Assembly (NCBI RefSeq): GCF_965638725.1 | Contig: NC_134960.1 | Location: 3,598,501-3,662,500, forward strand | DNA length: 64,000 bases | Direction: 5' to 3' | Origin: Aptenodytes patagonicus | Taxonomy: Eukaryota; Chordata; Aves; Sphenisciformes; Spheniscidae | Shown: positions 38,692 to 50,700 of the stretch, in pieces | How positions within the stretch are numbered: the stretch's first letter is position 1 | Layout: every line of letters starts with the position of its first letter | The notes under the pieces: model-generated | Database searches by the model: none | Told to the model about the DNA's origin: nothing | What the model saw: only the letters and a program-made list of their open reading frames with translations | Position numbers and translations under genes: made by a program

Positions 38692-39222
38692 TCAACAGAG
38701 TACAGAATACATGTGTCCCCCCTGTAGCATTGGAGTATTCTCCTGGAAAGGAAGAGCTGTGGGTTCAAAATTCCGCAGGCAAGGAGTCGGGCCTCTGACT
38801 GCTGTGTGAGTGTAGAAAAACAGGATGGTGCCTCCTCCTCCTGTGTTTTGAACACACTGGCTTTGGTCCACGTAGACCAGAGAAGCGCAGGATTTAAGGC
38901 ACTCTCCTATACGGCGTATATCCCGCTGCCCAGCTCCGGGCAGCTGCCTGCTGCCCGTGCCGGGGATCGCTTGCAGACCCTTCTCGGGGCACCCGACGTC
39001 TTTAGAAGGTGTAAACTCAGATGTTGCGCTAGTCACTGTTATAAACCCTTGCTTGGATCCAGCCCTTGGGCCATACGAACGCCACGTAGCCAGAGTGGTG
39101 AGTGATTCAGGAGGCATTCTTTTTACTTCAAAAAAAGCTTTTGAGATAAAAACAGTCAAAAACGAGGAGACCAAAGAAGAATTGTGCATTATTGTCCGCG
39201 TGTGGACAGTTTTGTTGAACAT
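38692..39222 (-). other. Unassigned 176-codon open frame
   Basis: The longest open frame outside the CpG islands. The product has no recognised domain, signal peptide or repeat. An opposite-strand frame of 94 codons (38957-39241) overlaps it. There is no CpG promoter nearby and no clear splice context. Coding status is unproven. Confidence 0.18.
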
Positions 39223-42200
39223 GAGTCTTCTTCACAGTTAATCTCTAGAAATCTCTTCATATTGAAAGAAGACTGGTGTAAGAGGTAAAGGAAAAAGGAG
39301 CTAAACCTAAAAAAAATAGAAGTATGTAAGAATCAAAAGGAGAGAACCCATTAAAAACCCTACGCTGCTCTGCTTTTCCTGTGCATTCAAAGGATAGAAG
39401 TTGTCGTTCTAGAAAAGAATATACCTTGGATTATGTGTGTGTATGTACATGGGAGAGGAGAGGGCTTTTTGAGTTGATTGCTATAGAAACTTTAAATAAT
39501 TAGGTAGTAGTATTGAAAATAAATGGGGGTTAGGGTTTGGGGTTTGTTGGTTTTTTTTGCTTAGCATTGTTATTGCACCTTGAGTTTGTCTCACAGCCCA
39601 GCTACCATGAGCAGAGAACAAAAAATACGCAGAACTTTTTAGACTCTCTGATAATGACTGTAATTAGCATCACAAGCTATGGAAATTGCAATATTCCCTA
39701 AAGGTTTCTTGTCAGTCTCCCATGTTTCTGCACTGAAAATAAAGATTTTTAAGACAGGGTATCTTCTGTATTCGGTACTGTCCCACTAATGGTAATGTTC
39801 CAGCCTCCGTGGCTGCGTGAATCCGTTCTTAATGCTTGTGTCAGAGTCGTGTTTCTGAGCTGGTCTGTGTGAAAGCTGTATCCTGCCAGCAGGCAAACAT
39901 GCTACTCTTTAACAGTCTATGTTGTTCAGCATCCAAAGTGAAGCCTTTTTCTTTATGATGTGGTCAAAGCACGTAGCGTGGGATTTTCTGAGCTAGTGAA
40001 AATGTTAGTATAAAAGAAAGTGCGTTTTAAAATCCCAGTATGTGAATGTTTTAATCGGGAATTAAGTGATGTCATAAAATAAATCATTTTTGCCCTTAAA
40101 CATGTGCCAGGGCCGGGTCAAACTACAGTATAAAGGCAGTATTATGGTATGGTGTCGCTGACTGATTTATTAGAGGCCTCGCTGTAGAGGCCGTTAGCAT
40201 TGAAGGTGGGTGGACTTCGCCTACCCAAGCCTCCACCTGTAGCAGGGGGTAATCAGTCCTCAACCCGTACAACTGAAAAGATCTTGTGTTTCTCTCCTTG
40301 TTTTTCAATTCGGGTCATTAACTGCCGTGTCTGATTCATTTCTAAGCTGAATAATTTTGACAGCTGCCAATTTGGTACACATACCATAGGCTGAGCTGGA
40401 GAGCCGCAAAGCTGGAAAGGATACTGCAGCCCGAGCAGAGGCTCTACCTGGCACGGCAGCGCCTCCGCATCCCTGCAGCTCGGGCGCAAAGGGGAACCTA
40501 AGTGCATATCCATCGGGGAACTAGTTGGTCAAAGTAAGGTCACCCCGAGCACCACGTTCGTTTCTGTCCTAGATAGACCTTTGCTTACAAATCGGTGAAC
40601 GCGTCCACGTTCTTTTCAAAGATGAGTTGAACTTTGAACTGCTCGGTCTCGGCGTCAGGTTATTAACAACGCTGTTCATTATCATCACCATTTCTTTATT
40701 ATTTACATTTCTGTTCATTTTGAAGTTTATTTGGGTGTGAAGAGAAGATTATGGGTTCAGGGTTTTGTCCCGAATTCTGCCACACAAGCACAATGTCCAG
40801 TAAATGTAAATATTGTTATTTTTGTTACTTCATGTTATTGCCATCGTGATGGGAATAGAAGGATTTACTTCTGAAATATGGTACTTCACACAGACTGAGA
40901 GGCAAATTGTCTTCAATGACTGACCAAAACCGGGAAGAAGGCAGAAATGCCATCTCTTTTGAATTAATTATGAACCACACAGCTCTTGCTATTATCTGTT
41001 TACACATTATTGGCCTTGTGATGTGCTGGTGAGAGATTTCCTTTCACTGTCTGGTCCAAACGTACGTTAAGTCCAATTTCATTAAAAAGGCTGCTCGCTT
41101 TCCTTGTTGAAAGGGTCATTGTGTTAGTTATTACAGTGTTTTCTTTGTGCTCGCTTTCCCCAAATTCCACTAACTATTTTGTAGAAAAGTTTGAAAGTGA
41201 ACTTTTGATGCCTGTGAAAGCTGCTTCATTGACTTTATTGACTCCAGAGCCTGAAGTTCTTTATCCACGGAGATCTTTAAAAGGACACTAAAAAGTTTCA
41301 GCCAAAGCTTATAGAATTCGGTACTTATGGTTAAGTATTATAGACCTGATGCTGTTCCCATGGAGACCTAAAGGAATTTTTCCATTGAACTAAGTGGTAG
41401 CAAAGCATACCCTTTATGAAGTGGGAAAAGGAGTAGACTGGAGAACTCAATTTGTTGTTCCCAGTTTTGTTTGTGTGCTTGCTCTTCTGCATAAAGAAAG
41501 AAACCGGGAGGAATTAGAGGTGTTTGCGTTGCGATTCATCTGCTTCAAGCTCGCTGTGTTTGTAGATGGGGGTGTGTGTGTATGGTTACAGTGTGATAAC
41601 CCACGAGGCAAAGGCAGAGCTCTCCTTGTTTCACTCGTTGCTGGTGTCCCTCCCTGGAAACGGGGATGTGAGGGGAGCGTTTCAGTCTCCCACGCCTCCT
41701 GCCTGGGAGAGGTCGGTGGTGGTACAGCTGGGTGCTGTTAGCAGGTAGTGTTAGTGCCTCCCCATCGCGGGCTGTGTGCCAGCTATTCCCGAGGGCACTC
41801 TTTAATGTAAATTTGTTAAAACACTAACTTGTTAGCAGTGAAATTCCAATGATTTACTAACACATGAAGAAATCCCAAGTATACTCACATTTAGAAAGAG
41901 TTTTTTCCATTCTGGAAGTTTGGGATGTTGCTCAAGGGGCCGTCGGAAGCCCCTGGTGAGCCCTGCTCCAGCCACGGCTTCGAGTGGGGGCTCTGCCTGG
42001 GCTCTGCGATAGGCACATGGCCGGATCCTGCGGCTCTTGTGGTTGAAGATCCGTAGTACTTTACAGAAAAAGAGAAAATCGAGGCCTCAAATTGTACAAT
42101 ATGGTGCTGAAAATTGTTTTTGGTTGAAGCTGTGTCATGAAATCCTTGGCTACTGAAGTCAGCAGATTTATGACTGATTTAAATGGAGTGAGGATTTTGT

Positions 42201-43430
42201 CTATAATGAAGTCCTTTCATTTTGGCTCACTGAGATTTCTCTTGTTCTTTCTCGGTGCCTTATGACACATTCGCTCCATCCTTGCCTCAAACAAAGAGAA
42301 ATTATATTATCATGGTCTCCCTTTAAATATTTTCTATTTGAGGGCCTACTGAAAAGACTCCAGAGGCAAATTCTTGGTTTAGAAGTTGCTATTTATGTCT
42401 AGACACATCTGAATGTCGTTACGCTTTGAATGTTCTGGATTGCTTGCCATTTTCTTTGTAAAGATGTATGAGTCTAGAGAGAGAGTGCATTATTTTAAAT
42501 TAACTTGAAATAAGCTTTAACCAGCTCAGGGTTCTACTTGTTGCAACTGGCTCCCTTGATAAAAATACATCACAAAATAAGCAACACCACAAGTAAAATT
42601 CTTATTTATTGGTGTTTTAAAGCAGGGTGGAAGCGAGTTCTCAATGTATGACATTGGATTCTGTTGGCATATTAGTATTTGAATTATTGTAGTGTCTCAG
42701 ACTCCTGGTCGTGGCCAGGAGCCTACATGCTACGGGCTCTACAGAAACAAAACCAGTGCGTTGTCTTTAATCCAAAGGGCTTTCAGCCCAAGTGCAAGGC
42801 AGGTGATGACAGGGAACACAGTCAGGCACAGAGGGAAAGAAAATAACAAAATGATAATTACTGCCAAGAAAACTAGTGGTCTCACTATTGCTAATCAGTG
42901 ACCAAACATTGTAATAAATAAATCTAAGTTTGGCAATTTATACATTTCATAAAAAAAAATAGAGACTTATGCATACCTGAAGTAAGAAGCCAGATTGTCC
43001 TCAGTGTGTGCATTTCGGCTCCAAAACCAGGTTACACAATACGGTTTTCATAGACCAAGTGATCTCCACCTCTATTTTTCTGCAGTTCTGTGTTTCTAAA
43101 AGGATTCTTCGAAGTATTCTAAAGTACTACAGGTTAAATTGCTGCTTGTTTTTGTTCTTTCCCGCAAACTGTATTTGCTTACCAAGCAGGTAAAAGTTAT
43201 GGAGGGTCAACACGAAAAGCAGCCTAGCTCCCACGCCAGCTCTCTAGCTCTGCTGATGCACATCCACTTAAAGAAGGATGGACTCACAACTCCTGTAATT
43301 ATGCCCTCCTTGCTGTTTTGTAGGTATTAATGTCACAGCATTCCTGTACGGGTTAAACTAACAAATACAGAATTTTCTAGTATTTTTACTTTATGAGAAA
43401 GACATCCTCTGGGTCAATCAGTACTATCAG

Positions 43431-43768
43431 TACTTAAAGGGGGCTTATAAAAAAGATGTTGGCAGACTTTTTAGCAGGGCCTGTTGCGACAGGACAAGGG
43501 GGAATGGCTTTAGACTAAAGGGGGGTAGATTGAGACTAGATATAAGGAAGAAATTTTTGATGCTGAGGGTGGTGAAGCACTGGCCCAGGTTGCCCAGAGA
43601 GGTGGTGGATGCCCCATCCCTGGAGACATTCCAGGTCAGGTTGGACGGGGCTCTGAGCAACCTGATCTAGTTGAAGATGTCCCTGCTCATTGCAGGGGGG
43701 TTGGACTAGATGGCCTTTAGAGGTCCCTTCCAACCCAAACTATTCTGTGATTCTGTGATTCTATGAAT
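43431..43768 (+). mobile_element. CR1 LINE, truncated 3' end
   Basis: The sequence from TACTTAAAGGGGGCTTATAA onward follows the well-known avian CR1 3' region. Landmarks are AGACTAGATATAAGGAAGAA, GGTTGCCCAGAGAGGTGGTG, GGTTGGACTAGATGGCC and CCCTTCCAACCCAAAC, ending in the diagnostic ATTCTGTGATTCTGTGATTC octamer repeats. Only about 340 bases remain, as usual for 5'-truncated CR1 copies. Low divergence from the remembered consensus suggests a fairly recent insertion. This is the best single sign that the host is a bird. Confidence 0.95.
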
Positions 43769-44852
43769 CACGAGACTTCTTGTTTCTGAACTCGGTACAG
43801 GCAGGGCAGGACCCACGGCAATATTAGTTGGTGAAATGCTGGGCACGTACGGGTACAAATCTCCACATCTGCCCTGGATCTCAAGGGTGGGACTGCACAG
43901 ACACTGAGTGTACGGTACATGCCAGCTATGGCGTCAAGACTAGCTATGAACACTCAGCTTGAATGGAAGGTTTGGACGGCATCTTCAGGGACATTTCATC
44001 CCTAAACCTGGCAAAATAGAGGTCAGGTGTATGCAGAAGAAGAGCGAGACTCTTCGGGTTTACATCACTTTAAAGAATACAAAATGTCATTAAATCTCCG
44101 TATATCAGTTTATCCAACTTAATTGTCTTACTGCTGACAGCAGGCTGGTTTACATTCATTTTTAAAGGACGAAGAAAGTATTTCAAACGAATGATCAAAA
44201 GAATATTTTACTCTTTTCACATTCAGAGTATGGAGTCTATGAAACATTTATTCAGGAAATGAAATATCAGGGCCTGACAGATAGCTCTAGCGTCACTGAG
44301 TAAGCAGGTTACCTGGAGATTTCTAGTGCAAACCATCCAGTGCTTTGATGAATACATGAGTAATACCATTACAGGAGTTTGAAAGCTAGATTAGATTGGT
44401 GTTGAAGTTACAGTCATTTCAGCAATTATAACGAAGTCTGAAAATTAACAGTCTGTTACAATGAGAAACATCTTTCTTCATTAGTGTCTTAAGCAAAGAA
44501 TAACAGAGCATTTTGTTTTACAGTGTAAATAATAATATTTTTGTTGGGGGGGGGAGGCGGGCTGGATGTAATGGAAAGAGACTGATGCCTGGTAGCTTAA
44601 ATTGTAGGGGATTTTGCGAGAGGATCAGTGAAATGTTGGAGTCCTACATGGTCGTAGCTTTCTGTTTGTCATTGGGTTTGTGTATGACATTTGTCTGGGA
44701 TTTTGACACTTTATTTTCACTCAGTGTTGTCGTCCAAATGATGCAGACCCTCCCTGTTAACTTAAGCGGTTTGGAGCTCTGAGACCTTAAATTGTAATCA
44801 CATTGCTTCAAACGTCAGGTTCTTCAACAGCATATCACTTCTGGTGACAGAG

Positions 44853-44890
44853 ACCTAAGCAGCTTAGGTGATATAAACCTAAGTAGCTTA
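44853..44890. repeat. Palindrome and partial copy
   Basis: ACCTAAG-CAG-CTTAGGT (7-base arms, 3-base spacer) at 44853-44869, followed 24 bases later by ACCTAAG-TAG-CTTA at 44877-44890. Confidence 0.8.
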
Positions 44891-47559
44891 ATAGCTTCAC
44901 GATGCCATATAATGTATGGGGAATCTCCCTGCACAGGGAATCTGATCGGGGAGATCTGAGTCACGGTGACAGCTTCAACAGGCAGGCAGGCGGTGAAGTA
45001 AGGGAGCGTGTGATGAGCCCAGAGGAGGGGAGCTGATGATTTGCTATTTATGGATGCACGGAGAGGCTCAGACAGGAACTCCAAGGCAGGGCCACTCTCC
45101 GGTTCGCCATGAAAACGATTCCTCATCAGAGCTGCAAGCGACACACAATTTGTAGCTGGCATAGTCTCAGGGTGCCCTGATTGTACGAACACGTGGACAT
45201 GCCACAGAAGCCGCTTTTGATGAGAGCCTGAAATATAGCACATTTTAGCAATACAGACGCTGCTGAATTTTATCTTTATGTTCCTTGGTGAGTGTGTTTT
45301 GTTTTTACAGAGAAAGAATGAAATGATGCTGTGTATCCTTTACACCAAGAGCAGTCTCCTCTCATTATTATAGGGTATAATTCAGGAATTAATTTGGTCC
45401 AGTTTATTTACTGGAAGATTCTCTCTCTTGTCAACCAGTTCTGGAAACTAGAGTTACAGGACTTGCATACGGTAACCTTCTCTTCATAAGAGACGTTAAT
45501 GCAACAGAAGCCGGTTGCGTCTAACTCATCGCTGTCAGCTTGAATTAAAAACAAAGAGATCGCGTTTGTTTCAGTTATTTGGTAAAAGGGTGTCATGTTT
45601 TAGCTACCTCCTAAAAAAAAGGGGGGACTCCAGAGCTCAGACTGCCAGTTAGAAACCCTACAATCATTACTTGGAGACCTCCGTAAAATGAGTCCACGGG
45701 CTGTAGCTGAAAGCTGGCCGTACCGATCAACCTGCCGACTGCAGCTGGCGCGAAACCGGCCCTCTGGATGGAAATCTTAATGTAGGGCTCAACGATGAAA
45801 TTAACAGTTGAAAATGTGCCAGCCTGTACATCCGAGAAGCTGTCTGTCCAAGGCGATGCGGGGCTGTGGTGGTCGGATGCTGCTGGGAAGGCGCTGGCTC
45901 TTCCAGGGGGGCTCATCCCGTGCAGTTCGGCTGCGGCTGTGCCGGAATAGGGAATAGTGCCATCGTCTGTGCTTCCCGCTGTTAGCTGGGCCCTGGCATG
46001 CTTTCGGCTGGGGTCAGCACTTTCCCAGACCATTCCTGTCCTAGATGGGGCTTAAGAGTTTGGGCCATTTTCGGTATGTGGTTTGGACATGCCACTCCGC
46101 CCCGAAGAGGGGAAGGCTTTAAAAATAAGGATGATTGATAGCCATCCTGTGCTAGCTGGCCCCAGTGCCGGGGAAGGGTCCAGCATGCTCCGTTCAGTCG
46201 GAGAGATATACCCCATTCTTGATAAAAGAAAAAAATCCAATTAGAAGAAGCTATAAAACAACAGACATTATAATCCTACGAGTAGGTTGAAAGTTTTGTC
46301 ATAAAATATTTTCTCAATAAGATATTTTCTGCCTTTCTGCTGCAAGAAAAACCACATTTCTCTCCTTAAGTGACTGAATGCAGACTCTGCATCTGGCTTA
46401 GACCCATGTGTCCGTCAAAGTCAAGGATCAATGTCATGCTTGTTTCATGGATGCTGAATTGAGTGCTTAGGGCCCAGCTCTGAGAGTCTGCATGCCTTTA
46501 AATCCCGATGAGCTCAATGAGCGCGGAAGGAGCTCATCACCTCGGCAGATCAGGCAGATATTGAAGCCAGTGGAGCCTCGCTGAGGCCCATGTCACATGC
46601 TTAAAAAGGTCAGTCACATATTTACAAAAGCCCGTCAGAGTTGAATTGCGCCCTGATTGAGATTATACTGGAAGCAAGACATGTGATTGTGCTGATGTTT
46701 ACATTATTTCCCGAGAAGGTAAAATTCAGGCATTTATTTTTGATGGTTTTGCACAGCGCAGGGCTAGCAGCCTGATTTGTATTCAACTGCTGCGTATTGA
46801 GGCTGGTCATCGGTCTTGTAAATGGTAGATAGGAGGAATTTCTATAGCAGAGAAATATTTCCTCTGTTTTAGGATAGATTTTAACCGTAGCCCTCCGACT
46901 CCTGATAACCGAAGCAAGAGTTCTGTGCCTGGCGTTCTCTGCCCTACGCTCCTGGTTAGTTATTCCGCGATGTGCGGGAAGGAAGGCGACGTGCGCAGTC
47001 TCCATTCTTGTTACCAGGAATTGTGCACCTAATTCTCTGTGCATTGTACTGAAAATGAACTAGTAAGATGTGTTCTGCATCAGCAAAAAGGCTCCCTTAT
47101 TCAGCCGGAATGAGAACATGCACACTATAACTTGGGAGTGAAGAAAATTGCTGTAAACCATTTCTTTAAACAGAGTCTGTTGGGTTTTTCCTTAAATTTT
47201 TGCTGAGAGTGAAGATTCTGCGGGGTTTTTTTCTCCTTTTTCCTACCCAATTGCTAACCTTTCAGTTGCATGCGTTTCTGCTGCTTCTAGTACTTTTCAT
47301 TCTGATGGCAGTTTTTCATCTTTTCACTAGCTTGTGGCTAAAACAGTCCTTGTAACAGGAATTTCAGTTACTTACTCTCCAGAATAATTATTTCCATTTG
47401 TTCCCACTCCGGTCCTGGGGGAAGGGGCTTCCTCGGGTCTCGCCTTGATGGATCCATCCTCCCAATTCCTCTGCTTTGGGCAAATGTCTTCTCCGCGGGT
47501 GTCAACACCAGGTGACAGCACCTTTGAGATGTATTTTCAAGTCATGCTTAGCTAATACA

Positions 47560-47700
47560 TTGCCTAAACCTATTAGGACTTATTATTAGGACTGAAATTT
47601 TCCTGGCTGGCTACTTAATTAATAGAAATGCATCAGCGTACGCATGCATAATTATGGTAATGCATATAATTCTGTGATTTATTCTGTCTGAAAACTTTGC
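47560..47700. promoter_or_regulatory. Candidate conserved non-coding element
   Basis: Dense homeodomain/POU-like words: TTAATTAAT at 47616-47624, then ATGCATAATTATGG and TAATGCATATAATT at 47644-47671. The look is that of a developmental enhancer, but conservation cannot be judged from one sequence. Confidence 0.25.
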
Positions 47701-50700
47701 AGAACGCTTCACAGAAGTGCCGTGAAGTACCGTTAATCACAACGCAGAGACTCAAAAGGAGCGCAGGGAACGGAGCGGGTACTTCGCGCGCTGTTACTCA
47801 ACAAGTCACTAAAATAACTAGGAAAACACATTCAAATGGGGATCTCCTCACCCACCGTTCTTTGTGTTAGCTGCTACCTAGATCCTAGATGTTTTTTCTG
47901 TAGCAGAAGATACAATACAAAATCACAACTCAGAGTTTTTTACTGAAGCAAAGTCATTTGTGTGCTGTGTGATTTTATAAAAGCACAGTCCTGCTTTTTA
48001 CGGTACCGTGAGCTTTTAAAATTACTTTTATCTATGAATTTGAAGGATTCTGAATCTGATAGACGTTAATTAATGAAAAAATCACTGAAATTAGAGAAAG
48101 AGTAGCTACTTATCTGCTCCATCCACGCAACAGCTGAACACGGTCCTGTACATTCTTTTTTCCTACTAATGCTGCGTCCCATCAGAAGTCAAGGTGAGAT
48201 GTATAAGGCGAAGGTAAAACCATTGGAGTTTTCTAAAGATAGATGTTAGGATACGGCACGAGCACATTCGCACCAACTGTCCAGCCATATGCCAGGGAGA
48301 GGACCAGCGTTTTGAGCACAAGATGAGGTGCTGCAGGGACGCCAGAGAATTACTCTGTAGCCGGAGACGGAGCTCCCCGTGCTGGCGTCTCGCTGTGCTG
48401 TCCTCACCGACGCATCGCGGAGGTCATCTACAGGAGAAAGCCATCTCACGGCAACTAAACTCTAAATATAAATCAATACAAGTAATATCAATTTTTCCTG
48501 GTCTGGTTGGGAACACATTTGACTAACCCATAATAAGCTACTTTATATGGAAATCAGTGTCCGCGCAGTCCTCCCTCCAGTCGAACTGTATTGGTTTGTG
48601 GCTTCGCGTTAAGTTTTGCAGCAGTACAACTTTCTTCCGCAGCAAAGCCCTTGGAGAGTCATCAGCCTCCTATGGCATCAAGGCGTGGAAATAAAAAGTG
48701 AAGGTTTAGGATATTTCAACTGTATCAAAGTTACGAATTCTGCCTGAATTCATGAAGCTGTTGTGTTATTTAATGCCTCGCCGTATAAAGACTCAGAGGT
48801 TTGTTTCAAAATTTATGTTGCCTGCTTCAGGCCTGAGCTTAGAGAGTTGTGAGAGGAGCAACCCAGTGTCATTTATTGTAATAATCTGCTGGAAGGAGGC
48901 GAGGGTGCTGAGCTGGGCGGAAGGCAGAGGAAGTCTGGTCTCTGCAAGTGACTGATGGCAGTGGAAACCCCCCAGCAGAAAGGAGTAAAGGCAAATGTGT
49001 ATTTAAGTGCTGTGAAGAGGGGACGTATCCGGCGACGGGAGGAGTGGTACAAACACGTTGCGGGCAGGAATGGTAAAGCAACCTGTGACCAGGGAGCCCA
49101 GAAGGCATATGACAAAATTAAAGCAGAAGCCGAGTGATGGTGTGGGTTCTGAAGGGCTTGGAATTGCCTGGAGACATTTAATACGCCACTTAAATCTTTG
49201 TGTACGCTCAGTCTATGGGTGAGTAAATGCCTTGTGATCCTTTTAGCCATTCCTCCGAGAGCCCTGTGCATAGTGCGCTGGCTCAGGCGTTATTCCTCAA
49301 GGGTTAAACTATAAACTGAAGTACCCTCAAGTGCGGAGCTCAAGAGAGGGTGGTTTTGAGTATCCAGCAGTCTTATAGCAGCTGGAATGCAGAGTCTCAT
49401 TCCCGAGCTGTAATGCCAGAGCCCGTGCACAAAAACTGGTTGGTGTCTGCGGAGCCCCATTCACAGCAGCTCCTTGGTTTTATGCAGGTCGTAAGCCCCT
49501 CTGGTATTGATTGGAGGGGTTTCGAGGGTGCTAACCTGTGTAAAAGGAAAAGTGGTCTTTAAATACTAAATAAAATGCCACTTAGAGTGTCACTACTGCA
49601 AGGATTTTCCGCTTGCTGGGAGCAGCGTCTCGGTGCTCATGGACTGTAGAGCTGCTCGAGGAACGAACCATGATGTGATGTGCGGTTCTTGTGTTTCTTC
49701 CTGTGCATGAGCATACACAAATAAAATACTGACCCCAGTTCAGAGCTTTTAAATTCTACCAAAATCCCTTTGCCTGCTGTTTCGCACTGGCCAGGCACTG
49801 CGGGTAATGGGCACAGGGACCAGAGCAGGTACGAGAAGTAACCCTGTGAAGCCAGGAGGAGGATGTCCCAAGAGCAGATGCCTCCTTTGGCCATTTCCAA
49901 CCGATGAACATTGTATAAGACTTAGCAGCTGTCAGCAGGGAGCGGGTGCCTGCTCACTTCTTGCCTCCGCATGATGAAGGACAAGCTGCCGCCGCCTTCT
50001 CCCTGGGGATTAGTCCCAGACAGGGCTTTTCGTGAATATTATGAAGGCACTTTATCAGCAGCATTGGGTCTCTCATGAAGCAGCAAAGTGACCTTGAGTA
50101 AAACCGTGGATGGGAGACAAAGACAGCTCTTCCATACAGCTCTGCCTGCATCTGCTACAGGCATGAATTAAACACCAAGTCAACCTTTTCTTCCTCGTGC
50201 AGGGGCCAGGGAAGCAAGCGCAGCTGTGATGATACTTTATGTCAGGCCCGTCACACATCAATAAGATACCAATACAGAGTTATCTATAAAAGCTGGCTTT
50301 CGGGTTATATTCAGTGAAAGGACGGTTTTCCTTTACCCTCCGGGGTTTACAGTGGGGATTTACACACCTAGGCTGGAGAACGGCTGGTTGTGTGACCCTG
50401 TTCACCAATGCAGCCACACACGTTGACCAGTTTTCTCTATTTTTGGCCGCCTTGTGTGTTTTTTTTCTCTTCGGTCTGGTGACTCTGTCCTGTAAAGGAA
50501 GTATATTTAGGGAGGTACCTATATTGTTGCAGTCTTTTCATCATGTTTACTTTCCCTTGTACAGGATATTTAACTGCTACTGCTGGAATGATTCGACAGT
50601 TGCTGTTCATTACTAATTATTAAACATCCAATACAAATAAAGTACTCTCTTCTTTGCAACCCTGGGGATAAATTTTAAAGTATTAGATTTATTTTATTTT

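Larger units (their letters stand above)
37051..43430. other. Non-coding stretch, no gene recognised
   Basis: No exon series or known protein. It holds a 20-base tandem duplication at 37983-38022 and an unexplained 176-codon minus-strand open frame at 38692-39222. Confidence 0.5.

Noticed and set aside
45611..46033. 140-codon minus-strand frame
   Set aside because: No recognisable domain, promoter or splice structure; compatible with chance.
46622..47044. 140-codon minus-strand frame, checked as a possible CDKN2AIPNL remnant
   Set aside because: No match to the conserved segments of that family.
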